DNA of 48,105 nt from an uncultured Porphyromonadaceae bacterium (GCA_937989585.1 CALKRW010000025.1:1-48105), one strand, 5' to 3'. Counted from the first letter of the stretch, positions 8,661-18,184 are shown. Notes: a model not told the origin generated them from the sequence alone. Numbers and translations are program-made.

Positions 8661-10394
8661 TTGGCACCTACAAAGAAAAACATCAGCCCCGAAAAGGGAA
8701 ACAAGAGCGAAGAACGTCCGGTAATCTACCAGTTACTACCTCGTCTCTTCACCAACACCTGTGTTGCCCCCAAGCCATGGGGGCAGATTAACGTTAACGG
8801 ATCGGGTAAACTCAATGACATTACTGACAAGGTCTTAGCCTCGATTAAATCACTTGGCGTGACTCATATATGGTTTACAGGGCTTCTTGAGCATTCACAT
8901 GCCTCTGACTATACCCGCTATCTAATACCGCGCGACAATCCTTATGTACATAAGGGACGTGCCGGCAGTCCATACGCGATTACCGACTATTATGACATAG
9001 ACCCCGATCTCGCTGTCAGTGTGCCGGAGCGGATGAATGAATTTGAAGCGCTTGTCGAGCGCACGCACCGTGCCGGACTAAAACTTGTGATGGACTTTGT
9101 GCCAAATCATGTAGGCAGGCAATATAGGTCTGATGCCCGGCCGGAGACATCTCCATCTGATTTTGGAACTGGCGATGATATGGATATGTTTTTTTCGCCG
9201 AAAAACGATTTTTACTACATCACGCGTCAGCAGTTTGCTCCGGCTTCGAGTTATGGCGAGGGTACCGAGGACGAATATATCGAGTTCCCTGCCAAGGCTT
9301 CCGGAAATGATTGCTATACGGCATTCCCGGGAGTCAATGACTGGTGGGACACAGTGAAACTTAATTATGGTGTGGACCCCTGGAATGGTTCGAAACATTT
9401 TTATCCCATTCCTGGCGTTTGGACCAAGATGCTTGATATTCTCAGTTACTGGACGGCGAAAGGTGTGGACGCATTCCGCTGTGACATGGTACACATGGTT
9501 CCGGTGGAATTCTGGCACTGGCTCATACCTCAAATCAAGAAACTCAATCCTGATATCAGATTCATAGCCGAAATCTACGATGTTGGACTATATCGACCAT
9601 ATATTGGCGCAGGTTTCGACTATCTGTATGATAAGGTTACGCTATACGACACTCTTCGTGCCATTGTGACCTCACACACATCGGCCGCAGCCTTGACTTC
9701 CTGCTGGCAGACTGTAGAGGGTATTGGCCGTAATATGCTGACATTTCTGGAGAACCATGATGAGCAGCGATACGCTTCCCCCCAGTTTGCCGGGACTCCA
9801 GACACTGTACTTCCGGCACTCGTTGTTACAGCGACCATGGGGCACGGAGCCGTAATGATATATATGGGCCAGGAGATAGGCGAGGCAGCACTGGACGCCG
9901 AAGGATACAGCGGAAAAGACGGTCGTACGACTATTTTTGATTACTGGTCCATAGAGAAACTTCGCCGCTGGTATAACAAAGGCGAATGTAACGGCAAGCT
10001 AACGACTGAGGAGATGAATCTTCGTTCGATGTACACCCGTGTGCTTTCTGCGGTCAATCGGGAGGAAGCCTTGCGCGAAGGATCCTTCTTCGATTTGATG
10101 TATGTAAACTATGACAATCCTGCATTGAATCCTCACAGCAATTATGCATACCTTCGTGCGTCAGACGGCCAGATTGCGTTGATTGTTGCGAATTTCAGTG
10201 ACAAAGGTACTGATATAGGTGTAAAGATTCCGGGACACGCTTTCGATTGCCTGGGAATTTCCCCTGGTGTATATCATGCGGATGACATTGTATCCATGCG
10301 CAAGTCCAGGATTGAACTTAAGCCCGAAGGCGTAGTTACTGTACCGGTAGCCGCACATGGAGCCGCGATTCTGATTCTACGCAAAATGAAATAG
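8661..10394 (+). CDS. Cytoplasmic GH13 alpha-amylase family protein (TTG start)
   Basis: The 577-residue GH13 TIM-barrel enzyme has conserved regions DFVPNH (145-150), FRCD with nucleophile D275, acid/base E304 in AEIYD, and D367 in ENHDEQ. A C-terminal beta domain starts at about residue 490. There is no signal peptide, so it should act on internal alpha-glucans or maltodextrins. No in-frame ATG lies between the promoter (8574-8581) and the conserved VIYQLLPRLF, whereas a TTG at 8661 gives a sensible N-terminus. I therefore call TTG. It is 38 bp upstream of prs on the same strand. Substrate (glycogen, maltodextrin, trehalose-like) cannot be decided from motifs. Confidence 0.85.
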   Translation: MAPTKKNISPEKGNKSEERPVIYQLLPRLFTNTCVAPKPWGQINVNGSGKLNDITDKVLASIKSLGVTHIWFTGLLEHSHASDYTRYLIPRDNPYVHKGRAGSPYAITDYYDIDPDLAVSVPERMNEFEALVERTHRAGLKLVMDFVPNHVGRQYRSDARPETSPSDFGTGDDMDMFFSPKNDFYYITRQQFAPASSYGEGTEDEYIEFPAKASGNDCYTAFPGVNDWWDTVKLNYGVDPWNGSKHFYPIPGVWTKMLDILSYWTAKGVDAFRCDMVHMVPVEFWHWLIPQIKKLNPDIRFIAEIYDVGLYRPYIGAGFDYLYDKVTLYDTLRAIVTSHTSAAALTSCWQTVEGIGRNMLTFLENHDEQRYASPQFAGTPDTVLPALVVTATMGHGAVMIYMGQEIGEAALDAEGYSGKDGRTTIFDYWSIEKLRRWYNKGECNGKLTTEEMNLRSMYTRVLSAVNREEALREGSFFDLMYVNYDNPALNPHSNYAYLRASDGQIALIVANFSDKGTDIGVKIPGHAFDCLGISPGVYHADDIVSMRKSRIELKPEGVVTVPVAAHGAAILILRKMK

Positions 10395-10432
10395 GAATAT
10401 TGAACATTTAATTATCTTCCATATATAATATA

Positions 10433-11377
10433 ATGACAACCACCAAAGCACCCTTCAAGATTTTCTCCGGCACACGGTCGCACTATATGGCCGCTGAAAT
10501 CTGTAAAGAACTCGGCGTTGAACCCGGAAAAATGAATATACTTCATTTCGCTGACGGTGAATTTGAAGTTTCCTTCGAAGAATCAATTCGAGGTTGCGAC
10601 GTCTATCTGGTACAGTCAACATTCCCCAACAGCGACAACCTGATGGAACTGCTGCTTATGATTGATGCCGCAAAGCGTGCCTCGGCACACTCGGTCATAG
10701 CGGTTATTCCTTACTTCGGCTGGGCTCGTCAGGACCGCAAGGATAAACCCCGTGTGTCCATCGCTGCGAAACTTGTGTCTAACCTGCTGACTACAGCCGG
10801 TGTGGACCGAATCATTACCATGGATCTCCATGCTGATCAGATTCAGGGTTTCTTCGATATCCCGGTCGATCACCTTTATGGTTCATCGGTTTTTATTCCC
10901 TATATCCAGTCTTTAGGACTTGAGAATCTTGTTATTGCAACACCAGACGTTGGCGGTGCCAAGCGAGCCAACTCCTATGCCAAATATCTGGGTGTACCTC
11001 TGGTACTCTGTCACAAACAACGTGCCAAAGCAAATGTTGTGGCCCATATGACTATAATCGGCGATGTTCAGGACAAGGATGTCATTCTTATTGATGACAT
11101 GGTTGATACAGCCGGCACCATCACAAAGGCAGCCGATCTTATGAAAGCCAACGGCGCACGTTCGGTACGAGCTCTGGCCTCCCATGCCATTATGTCTGAT
11201 CCCGCGACAGAGCGTGTCATGGACAGTGCACTTACCGAGATGATCTTTACCAATTCGATTCCATACGAGAAGGAATGTCCTAAGGTCACTATTATCTCAG
11301 TCGCACGTCTATTTGCCGATACAATTCATCGCGTTCAGAGTAACGAGTCAATTTCCTCGCAATATCTGATTAAGTAA
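10433..11377 (+). CDS. prs: Ribose-phosphate pyrophosphokinase (PRPP synthetase)
   Basis: It forms PRPP from ribose 5-phosphate and ATP, feeding purine, pyrimidine, histidine, tryptophan and NAD synthesis. The 314-residue protein is of normal length. It contains the ATP/metal loop region YFGWARQDRK, the catalytic stretch TMDLHADQIQGFFDIPVDHL, and the PRPP-binding signature VILIDDMVDTAGTI. Order and length match class I PRPP synthetases. It follows the GH13 gene closely and is followed by a hairpin at 11419-11449. Confidence 0.96.
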   Translation: MTTTKAPFKIFSGTRSHYMAAEICKELGVEPGKMNILHFADGEFEVSFEESIRGCDVYLVQSTFPNSDNLMELLLMIDAAKRASAHSVIAVIPYFGWARQDRKDKPRVSIAAKLVSNLLTTAGVDRIITMDLHADQIQGFFDIPVDHLYGSSVFIPYIQSLGLENLVIATPDVGGAKRANSYAKYLGVPLVLCHKQRAKANVVAHMTIIGDVQDKDVILIDDMVDTAGTITKAADLMKANGARSVRALASHAIMSDPATERVMDSALTEMIFTNSIPYEKECPKVTIISVARLFADTIHRVQSNESISSQYLIK

Positions 11378-11418
11378 TCCATCGCCGGAATTATTTATTT
11401 CCCCGGTTTTATAAACAA

Positions 11419-11449
11419 AGGCTGCGCCTGATTTTTTCGGGCACAGCCT
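11419..11449 (+). terminator. Probable terminator after prs
   Basis: Arms 11419-11431 and 11437-11449 pair over 13 positions with one C-A mismatch and one G-T wobble around a 5-nt T-rich loop. The tail AAACTTTAA is not a clean T run, so efficiency is uncertain. Confidence 0.5.
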
Positions 11450-11557
11450 AAACTTTAATCAATGCCTTTATAACTGTAAATTGTAATTCTCATCCGCTGC
11501 TGAAAACTTAAAGTATTATTAGGCAGTCGGGGTGGATGGTGAAAAAATGATTATAAT

Positions 11558-13429
11558 ATGTTTAAGAAATTATTGATTATGTCACTCGCGCTTCTTTCCG
11601 GGTCGCATCTCTGGAGTGCCCACAAAGGGCTTGAGGTAAGTAATGTTGAACCTCCATATTGGTGGACTGGTATGAAGAATGATACTCTGCAGATTATGCT
11701 TACGGGACCACAGATTGGTCTTGCAGAAGCAAGCATAACCTATCCTGGAGTAAAAATTGCTGAACAACTTACTCTTGACAGTCCGAATTACAAGTTCTTA
11801 TATCTTATTCTTGGTCCTGATACAAAACCGGGAAATATGGCGATAAACCTTGTATTGGGGAAAAGAAAGACTGTGGTTAATTACGAACTTAAGAAACGTG
11901 ACCGCAAGTCCGGGGACTATTTAGGTTTCGATGCCGGAGATGTTCTTTATCTACTGATGCCTGACCGATTTGCACGCGGAGACATGGATGCTTCTAAAGA
12001 GTTTGATGGTCTTGATAACAAGGTTGCATATGATCGTAGCAAACCAGGTACTCGTCATGGCGGTAATATAGAAGGAATAAAAGGGAGACTGCCATATCTC
12101 GATTCTCTCGGAGTCACGGCGATATGGTTGACACCGGTACTTGAGAATGACATGCCTGGTGGTTCTTACCATGGTTACGCAACCACAGATTATTATAGGA
12201 TTGATCCACGTTTCGGAACCAATCAGCAATGGGCTGATTTTATTGCCGAGGCACAAAAGAGAGGCATGAAGGTGGTAATGGATATGATTTTCAATCACAC
12301 GGGTTCCGAGCATCCATGGATGAAAGACATGCCGTCAAACGACTGGTACAACCACACAGACGGCAAAACACTTACAAATTTCCGCCTGACTACTGTCCCG
12401 GACCCATATGCCTCCGACTATGACCGTGATCATACCGTAAACGGATGGTTTGTTCCTGAGATGCCGGATTTGAATCAACGGAATCCTCATCTTATGAGAT
12501 ACCTTCTTCAGAATTCTATCTGGTGGGTTGAATCTTCTAAAATTAATGGCATAAGAATGGATACTTATCCTTATGCCGATATGAATGGTATGGCTTTTTG
12601 GGCAAAAGAGGTGCTTCGTGAATATCCGAATTTCAATATTGTTGGTGAATGTTGGTATGACAACGAGGCCGGTCCGGCATTCTGGCAATCCAAAAACAGA
12701 ATCAATCCTGTAGATACTTATCTCCCTACGGTCATGGATTTCAAATTCATACTTGACGGACACAAATACTTCGATGAGATCACTGGTCCTTGGGGTGGGG
12801 GATTAAACGGTCTATATGGTCATCTATCGCTTGATTACCTTTATGCCGACCCGCAGCGAATTTTGACTTTCCTGGATAATCATGATACAGACCGTTGGCT
12901 TTTGGATGAACCGGAATCTCTTGATACATGGAAACAGGCACAGGCATTTCTTCTCACCTCACGCGGAATACCTCAGATTTATTATGGCACCGAGATTCTG
13001 ATGAATGGTACAAAAAAGAAAAATGATGGAGACATTCGTCTTGACATGCCTGGTGGCTTTCCCGGTGATAAAAACGATGCTTTCACTTCCGAAGGACGTT
13101 CAACATCTCAGAATGAGGCTTGGGATTATCTTAGCAAGATTCTGAACTGGCGGCGTTCCCATCCGGTCAATGAAATCATTGCTCAAGGGACATTGCGTCA
13201 TTTTATCCCGGCTGACGGAATGTATGTATATGAGCGCCGACTCGGCAGTAAGCAGATTGTAGTTCTTCTCAACGGTACGGATGAAGAGACGGAGACAGAC
13301 ATGTCGCGTTATGCCGAGATATTGCCTGTTGGAGCAGAATATTCAGATATTATCGGACAGGAGCCTATAGAAATAAACTCTACGATGACATTCTCCCCAC
13401 GTCAGGTTATGATTCTCCAGAATTTCTGA
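11558..13429 (+). CDS. Exported GH13 cyclomaltodextrinase/neopullulanase-like amylase
   Basis: The 623-residue protein has a signal peptide (residues 1-20) and an N-terminal immunoglobulin-like domain with VSNVEPPYWWTGM (28-39), the hallmark of Bacteroidetes cyclomaltodextrinase-type enzymes such as SusA. The GH13 barrel shows MIFNHTG (243-249), GIRMD with nucleophile D335, VGECW with E364, and LDNHD with D443. A C-terminal all-beta domain follows. Likely role: hydrolysis of imported malto-oligosaccharides or cyclodextrins in the periplasm. No susC/susD pair or regulator adjoins it, so it is not in a standard starch utilisation locus here. The symbol susA is not assigned for that reason. Confidence 0.9.
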   Translation: MFKKLLIMSLALLSGSHLWSAHKGLEVSNVEPPYWWTGMKNDTLQIMLTGPQIGLAEASITYPGVKIAEQLTLDSPNYKFLYLILGPDTKPGNMAINLVLGKRKTVVNYELKKRDRKSGDYLGFDAGDVLYLLMPDRFARGDMDASKEFDGLDNKVAYDRSKPGTRHGGNIEGIKGRLPYLDSLGVTAIWLTPVLENDMPGGSYHGYATTDYYRIDPRFGTNQQWADFIAEAQKRGMKVVMDMIFNHTGSEHPWMKDMPSNDWYNHTDGKTLTNFRLTTVPDPYASDYDRDHTVNGWFVPEMPDLNQRNPHLMRYLLQNSIWWVESSKINGIRMDTYPYADMNGMAFWAKEVLREYPNFNIVGECWYDNEAGPAFWQSKNRINPVDTYLPTVMDFKFILDGHKYFDEITGPWGGGLNGLYGHLSLDYLYADPQRILTFLDNHDTDRWLLDEPESLDTWKQAQAFLLTSRGIPQIYYGTEILMNGTKKKNDGDIRLDMPGGFPGDKNDAFTSEGRSTSQNEAWDYLSKILNWRRSHPVNEIIAQGTLRHFIPADGMYVYERRLGSKQIVVLLNGTDEETETDMSRYAEILPVGAEYSDIIGQEPIEINSTMTFSPRQVMILQNF

Positions 13430-13460
13430 TATGGCATTATAAGGAATGACAGATACATGA

Positions 13461-13500
13461 AAAAGGCCGCATCGTATATTACTTTACGATGCGGCTTTTT
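13461..13500. terminator. Bidirectional rho-independent terminator between GH13 and asnS
   Basis: An 11-bp GC-rich stem (GCCGCATCGTA at 13466-13476, complement at 13485-13495) is preceded by AAAA and followed by TTTTT. Between two convergent stops (13429 and 13516), it can work for both strands. Confidence 0.88.
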
Positions 13501-13515
13501 ATATTGTTGGTCGGG

Positions 13516-14904
13516 TTAGAATTCTGCGTTACCAGGGAATCGTGGGAAGGGAATGACATCGCGGATGTTGGTCATGCCGGTAACGAAGAGTACCAGGCGC
13601 TCGAATCCAAGACCGAATCCGGAATGAGGAACTGTGCCGTAGCGACGCGTGTCAAGATACCACCACATGTCTTTCATTGGAATACCGAGTTCGGTAATTC
13701 GGGCCATGAGTTTGTCATAGTCGGACTCTCGTTCACTTCCTCCGATAATCTCGCCGATTTGCGGGAAAAGCACGTCCATGGCGCGTACTGTCTTGCCGTC
13801 CTCGTTCTGCTTCATGTAGAAGGCCTTGATTTCTTTGGGATAGTCGGTAAGGATTACAGGGCGCTTGAAGTGCTGCTCAACAAGGAAACGTTCATGCTCG
13901 CTTGCGAGGTCGCATCCCCAGTAAACAGGGAATTCGAATTTATGGCCTGACTCCTCAAGAATTTTCACGCCTTCGGTATAGGTAAGACGTACAAAGTCTT
14001 CGCTGAGTATGGAGTTGAGACGTTCTACAAGTTCTTTGTCATACATGGATGCGAGGAACTCGATATCATCTTTCGCATTTTCAAGAGCAAACCTGATGCA
14101 GTATTTGATAAACTCCTCGGCGAGATCCATATTTTCGGTGATGTCGTAGAAGGCCATTTCGGGCTCGATCATCCAGAACTCGGCAAGGTGGCGGGGAGTG
14201 TTGGAATTTTCGGCTCGGAAAGTCGGACCGAAGGTATAGATGGCGCCAAGTGCGGTAGCGCCGAGTTCGCCCTCGAGTTGACCCGAGACTGTCAGTGCGG
14301 TCTGTTTGGCAAAGAAATCCTTGCCATAGTCCACTGTACCATCCTCTTTCTTTGGAAGATTGTTCAGGGGCAGTGTAGTGACCTGGAACATCGCACCGGC
14401 ACCCTCGCAGTCAGAGGCGGTGATCAGGGGGGTATTCAGATAGAAAAATCCTTTTTCGTTGAAGAATTTGTGAACGGCGTAGGCCAGGATGGAACGTACG
14501 CGCAGTATTGCACCGAAAGTGTTGGTACGAGGACGCAGATGTGCCTTTTCGCGAAGGAACTCCAGAGTGTGGCCTTTTTTCTGGAGGGGATAAGTCTCTG
14601 GGTCGGCCGTGCCGTAAATTTCAAATTTCTCTACCTGAATCTCGCATGTCTGCCCTTTGCCCATAGAGGCAACAAGGCGACCTTCTACGCAAAGCGACGA
14701 GCCGGTGGTCATGGGTTTGAGTTCATCCTCAGAGAATTTGTTGAGGTCGAACACAAGTTGTATGTTTTTTATTGTCGATCCGTCATTCAAAGCCACGAAC
14801 TGCACGTGCTTGTTTCCGCGGCGGGTACGGACCCAGCCTTTGACGCATACTTCGCTGTCAATAAGTGCCGGATCAAAGATGTCGACTATTTTTGTTCTTT
14901 TCAT
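13516..14904 (-). CDS. asnS: Asparaginyl-tRNA synthetase
   Basis: This is a class IIb synthetase charging tRNA-Asn. The 462-residue protein has an N-terminal OB-fold anticodon-binding domain (VCVKGWVRTRRGNKHVQFV, about 18-36), class II motif 2 in FGPTFRAENSNTPRHLAEF and motif 3 in GFGLGFERLVLF near the C-terminus. It lacks the long insertion typical of bacterial AspRS, and AsnRS is the best family. It is downstream of the pseudouridine synthase gene with a gap of 50 bp, so the two are probably co-transcribed. Confidence 0.96.
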   Translation of the reverse strand: MKRTKIVDIFDPALIDSEVCVKGWVRTRRGNKHVQFVALNDGSTIKNIQLVFDLNKFSEDELKPMTTGSSLCVEGRLVASMGKGQTCEIQVEKFEIYGTADPETYPLQKKGHTLEFLREKAHLRPRTNTFGAILRVRSILAYAVHKFFNEKGFFYLNTPLITASDCEGAGAMFQVTTLPLNNLPKKEDGTVDYGKDFFAKQTALTVSGQLEGELGATALGAIYTFGPTFRAENSNTPRHLAEFWMIEPEMAFYDITENMDLAEEFIKYCIRFALENAKDDIEFLASMYDKELVERLNSILSEDFVRLTYTEGVKILEESGHKFEFPVYWGCDLASEHERFLVEQHFKRPVILTDYPKEIKAFYMKQNEDGKTVRAMDVLFPQIGEIIGGSERESDYDKLMARITELGIPMKDMWWYLDTRRYGTVPHSGFGLGFERLVLFVTGMTNIRDVIPFPRFPGNAEF

Positions 14905-14954
14905 TTGTATGATTTGATTTGGACTTCCTGTAGTCTCAAATATTGTTATTTAAG

Positions 14955-16355
14955 TTATTCGAATGACCCCATTTTCAGGTAGTTGACTTCTTCCTGAGTC
15001 AGGTAGCGCCAGCGACCGCGAGGCAGGTTTTTCTTTGTGAGACCTGCGAAGTAAACACGGTCGAGTTTGGTCACGTGGTATCCGAGTGATTCGAATATGC
15101 GGCGTACAATGCGGTTGCGGCCGGAATGTATCTCTATGCCGATCTGATTGCGGTCGGTGTCCGTAGCGTATGAGATTGCATCGGCATGGATTTCGCCGTC
15201 TTCAAGTTCGATGCCGTCGGCTATGCGCTGCATATCGTCCTCGGAAACATCTTTGTCTGTCCAGACGTGATAGATTTTCTTCTTGACATATTTGGGGTGA
15301 GTCAACTTGGAGGCAAGGTCTCCGTCGTTTGTCAGAAGAAGCACGCCTGTTGTATTGCGGTCAAGACGGCCAACAGGATAGATTCGTTCGTCGCAGGCCC
15401 CTTTGACAAGGTCCATGACTGTAGTGCGGCCGTTGGGATCATCGGAAGTTGTCACGCAATCCTTGGGTTTGTTAAGTAGGATGTAGCATTTGCTTTCCAG
15501 TGCTACTACCTTCTCGTCATACTCTACAACATCGTTGTGGGTAATCTTTGTTCCGAGTTCAGTAACTACCTGTCCGTTTACCTTGACAAGACCCTGCTGG
15601 ATGAATTCGTCGGCCTCGCGGCGGGAGCAGATGCCGGCATTGGCCATGAACTTGTTGAGACGAATCTGTTCGTTCGGATCCGGCAGAGGCATTTCGTATT
15701 CTATACGTTTGGGACGCGGAGTGAAACTCTTGCCCTTGAAGCCGCCTTGTTGCTGGCGCTGTCTGTTGTTGTAGCCACCCTGGCGGTTCTGGTTGTTGTA
15801 GCCGCCCTGACGGTTCGGGTTGTTATAGCCGCCCTGGCGGTTCTGGTTGTTGTAACCGCCCTGACGGTTCTGGTTGTTGTAACCCCCCTGGCGGTTATAG
15901 TTACTGTTATAACCTCCCTGACGGTTGGGATTGTAACCACCCTGGCGGTTGTAGTTATTGTTATAACCGCCCTGACGGTTGTAATTATTGTTGTATGGAC
16001 GATGTTGCTGGTAGCCACCATCCTGGGACTGCGGTACACTGCCCTCGGGTTTGTTATCGCCTTGGTTCTGCTGGACAGGGGTGTAGTCACCCTGGGTATG
16101 GAAGGGACGGTTGTATCCCCCCTGACGGTTGTAACCTTCGCCCTGACGGTTCTGATAGTTGTTGTATGGACGTGGCTGGTAGGGGCGTTGCTGATAAGGA
16201 CGCTGGTAAGGACGTTGCATGTTTTCGCCTTCGTTGTCTCCTTCAGTATGGTTGTTGAAAGAAGGGCGTTCGAAACGGTTGTTTTCCGGAGTCTCGCCTT
16301 GAGTCCGCATTTCGCCTATGCGGGGGCGTTTAGGTTTCTTCTCGTTGTTGTCCAT
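14955..16355 (-). CDS. RluB/RsuA-family rRNA pseudouridine synthase with N-terminal NRQGGYN-repeat tail
   Basis: The 466-residue protein has two parts. Residues about 230-466 are a normal RsuA/RluB-type pseudouridine synthase: an S4 domain (RLNKFMANAGICSRREADEF) and a catalytic domain with the aspartate in PVGRLDRNTTG. Residues 1 to about 225 are low-complexity, rich in Q, G, Y, N, R, with nine NRQGGYN motifs, most at an 8-residue period. The repeat resembles RGG/prion-like RNA-binding tails. The likely target is large-subunit rRNA near the RluB site, but family membership alone does not fix the uridine. Extended tails are known in Bacteroidetes orthologues; the repeat number here is what stands out. 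It precedes asnS. Confidence 0.88.
   Translation of the reverse strand: MDNNEKKPKRPRIGEMRTQGETPENNRFERPSFNNHTEGDNEGENMQRPYQRPYQQRPYQPRPYNNYQNRQGEGYNRQGGYNRPFHTQGDYTPVQQNQGDNKPEGSVPQSQDGGYQQHRPYNNNYNRQGGYNNNYNRQGGYNPNRQGGYNSNYNRQGGYNNQNRQGGYNNQNRQGGYNNPNRQGGYNNQNRQGGYNNRQRQQQGGFKGKSFTPRPKRIEYEMPLPDPNEQIRLNKFMANAGICSRREADEFIQQGLVKVNGQVVTELGTKITHNDVVEYDEKVVALESKCYILLNKPKDCVTTSDDPNGRTTVMDLVKGACDERIYPVGRLDRNTTGVLLLTNDGDLASKLTHPKYVKKKIYHVWTDKDVSEDDMQRIADGIELEDGEIHADAISYATDTDRNQIGIEIHSGRNRIVRRIFESLGYHVTKLDRVYFAGLTKKNLPRGRWRYLTQEEVNYLKMGSFE
15765..15990 (-). repeat. 24-bp tandem repeat encoding the NRQGGYNN octapeptide array
   Basis: About eight diverged copies of a 24-bp unit lie inside the pseudouridine synthase gene. 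On the plus strand each unit reads as variants of CCGCCCTGACGGTTCTGGTT. All variants preserve frame. Copies with an extra NNY insert alternate with plain ones in the 3' half. Confidence 0.85.
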
Positions 16356-16863
16356 GATAATTTACTGACCTGATGGATTTTGTTTGAGTTTTTGGGAATG
16401 AGTCTTAGCCTCGCGGCTGATAATTTCGGCCATGATAAGTGAACATGACCTGTTTGAGAAAAGTTTTTAATGAAAACTTGTTAAAATAAATACTTTGAAA
16501 AACTGTAGTTTTTAATAATGGATTTAATAAAAAGGAAGTAATTACTTAAAATGAAGATAGTTAGTATAAATATAGTTGATTCCAAACCAGTGAATTGCGC
16601 TTAGATATAATGAATATCAACAAGCGTTGTGGAAAATCGGATTCAGATGTTCTCGTGATATATGTTTTACAAGCACAAAATTAGTCATTTTTATTGTTTT
16701 ATAAAAAAGTTTTCAACAAAATTTTGTGTTGTTCTAACAGTTATTACACGAAAACCTTACGTTTTAGAAACATTCATGATGTCGCGAAAGTTCATAGGGC
16801 GTCCCTTGATCAAAACTATCAGTAATAAACTTGTTTTAGGAATTGTAGACATTATTGGGGAAC
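16356..16863. other. AT-rich intergenic stretch without recognisable gene
   Basis: About 500 bp between the start of the pseudouridine synthase gene and the end of the binding-protein gene, strongly AT-rich after 16440. A 69-codon open frame at 16662-16871 looks like chance (unusual codons, no promoter, overlaps the next gene end). I see no RNA gene or repeat. Confidence 0.6.
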
Positions 16864-18012
16864 TTATCTGACAGGATGGAAATAGTGTATCCTTGATTTG
16901 TCAGGAAAGATCTCGGGATGTAAAATGGCGGCGTAGTCATATAGTATTCGCTCCGGATGGAATGCTATGTCATCATAAAAGCCAGAGGTCGAAGTGTCGG
17001 TATAATACAACTTGCCTTCTTTGAATGCCTTGAAATCGCCGTTGAGTTGGTTCGAAGAAATGATTTTAGTGCGGTCAAGTGCCCCGAAAGACCTTATCAG
17101 CCAGAAGTCTGAGTTGATTCCTTTGTCATAGACTGCGGCATAATCGGAATTAACCGACCCTGTGGACGGATCTTCAGAAAACAATACACGTCCACCGGCG
17201 TCTCCAATCATCTGGGCCGCATAAGAGCCTCCTGACGGTTGTGCCCACTGACCGGAATATTCCATATCAGTGATAACCTCTGGTCTGAACTGACATTGTG
17301 CCGTCTTGGCCTTAATCGTTTCATATTCATGTACCACATTTTTATATATCGTTTTAGCCATATCGAGTTTGTCCGCAAGGGCTCCAGCAAACAGTATCCA
17401 TTCGGCGCGCCCCAGTGGGGATGGTTCCAGATAGTCAGGCATGGGAATCACGATAATTCCGGCTTTGGCAATTGCATCGTGGCTGATATTCGGATCATAT
17501 GAAACCATCATTAATTGAGGCGATATATCTATTAGCCGTTCAAGAGAAGGTGACATTGAACTGCCTAGATCAGCGATGCGCCCACTGGAAATCCCATCCC
17601 TAACAAACCCGGGCGAGAAATATTCCGCATCCGCTACACCTTTTATTATTTCCGGACATCCGAGTTCTTCGAATGCAGATGCGTGGACGGTTGAAAAAAT
17701 CGCAGCTGATTTTATCGGTATTTTGATAATTGTCATGTCCTGCGGCACATTAACAATCCCTGAATCCTTGTTTACAAGGGCATAGTTACACAATACTTTG
17801 TCCTTATTATTAGGATCGGTAATTGTGACACTGATGAAACTACCATGATCGGCCATATTTAGCAAGGCACTGTTATGTGTCAATGTTTCGCCTTGTGGTA
17901 AAGCATTATTCCCTTTGTTTGAGCAGGAACAAAATCCCAAGGTGGTGAATGTTAGAATGAATGAACTTATAATCAGAAATTTACTGTAATATTTATTTCT
18001 CAAGGGATTCAT
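16864..18012 (-). CDS. Orphan ABC-type substrate-binding lipoprotein (TroA/BtuF-like, siderophore/corrinoid class)
   Basis: The 382-residue protein has a type II signal sequence ending LGFCSCS, so it is a lipoprotein. Then follows a two-lobed periplasmic-binding fold of the iron-siderophore/vitamin B12 class: an N-lobe around AAIFSTVHASAFEELG and IADLGSSMSPSLERLIDISPQLMMVS, a long linking helix with LADKLDMAKTIYKN, and a C-lobe ending in HPERILYDYAAILHPEIFPD. That final pattern is typical of Fe3+/siderophore binding proteins. No permease, ATPase or TonB receptor is adjacent, and no riboswitch is visible upstream. The ligand is therefore undetermined. Confidence 0.8.
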   Translation of the reverse strand: MNPLRNKYYSKFLIISSFILTFTTLGFCSCSNKGNNALPQGETLTHNSALLNMADHGSFISVTITDPNNKDKVLCNYALVNKDSGIVNVPQDMTIIKIPIKSAAIFSTVHASAFEELGCPEIIKGVADAEYFSPGFVRDGISSGRIADLGSSMSPSLERLIDISPQLMMVSYDPNISHDAIAKAGIIVIPMPDYLEPSPLGRAEWILFAGALADKLDMAKTIYKNVVHEYETIKAKTAQCQFRPEVITDMEYSGQWAQPSGGSYAAQMIGDAGGRVLFSEDPSTGSVNSDYAAVYDKGINSDFWLIRSFGALDRTKIISSNQLNGDFKAFKEGKLYYTDTSTSGFYDDIAFHPERILYDYAAILHPEIFPDKSRIHYFHPVR

Positions 18013-18069
18013 GTCTTTAATTTGGGTTGTTTCTTAAATATGTTATGAATTAATTATTTGTTTTTGGAG

Positions 18070-18098
18070 CAAAGATAACTAACGCAGTTAGAAACAAA
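18070..18098 (-). promoter_or_regulatory. Promoter for the binding lipoprotein gene
   Basis: On the minus strand TTTG (18095-18098) is followed after 17 bp by TATCTTTG (18070-18077). The -7 element is perfect; the spacer is slightly short. Confidence 0.5.
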
Positions 18099-18184
18099 AA
18101 ATTCACATAGACACAAATCGTTCTCAGAAAGTTAAAAATGTCTAAAACAGCAGGTCTCTATAATAATATCATTCATTTAGATGT

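Noticed and set aside
11558..13429. Starch utilisation (Sus) locus
   Set aside because: The GH13 enzyme is SusA-like, but no susC, susD or susR-like gene is adjacent.
15765..15990. CRISPR-like array
   Set aside because: The 24-bp units are contiguous tandem coding repeats with no unique spacers and no cas genes nearby.
15537..16373. 278-codon plus-strand open frame
   Set aside because: It is antisense to the pseudouridine synthase repeat tract; the repeated codons produce an artificial hydrophobic frame with no family resemblance.
16662..16871. 69-residue protein gene
   Set aside because: AT-rich chance frame without promoter, overlapping the end of the binding-protein gene, no conserved features.
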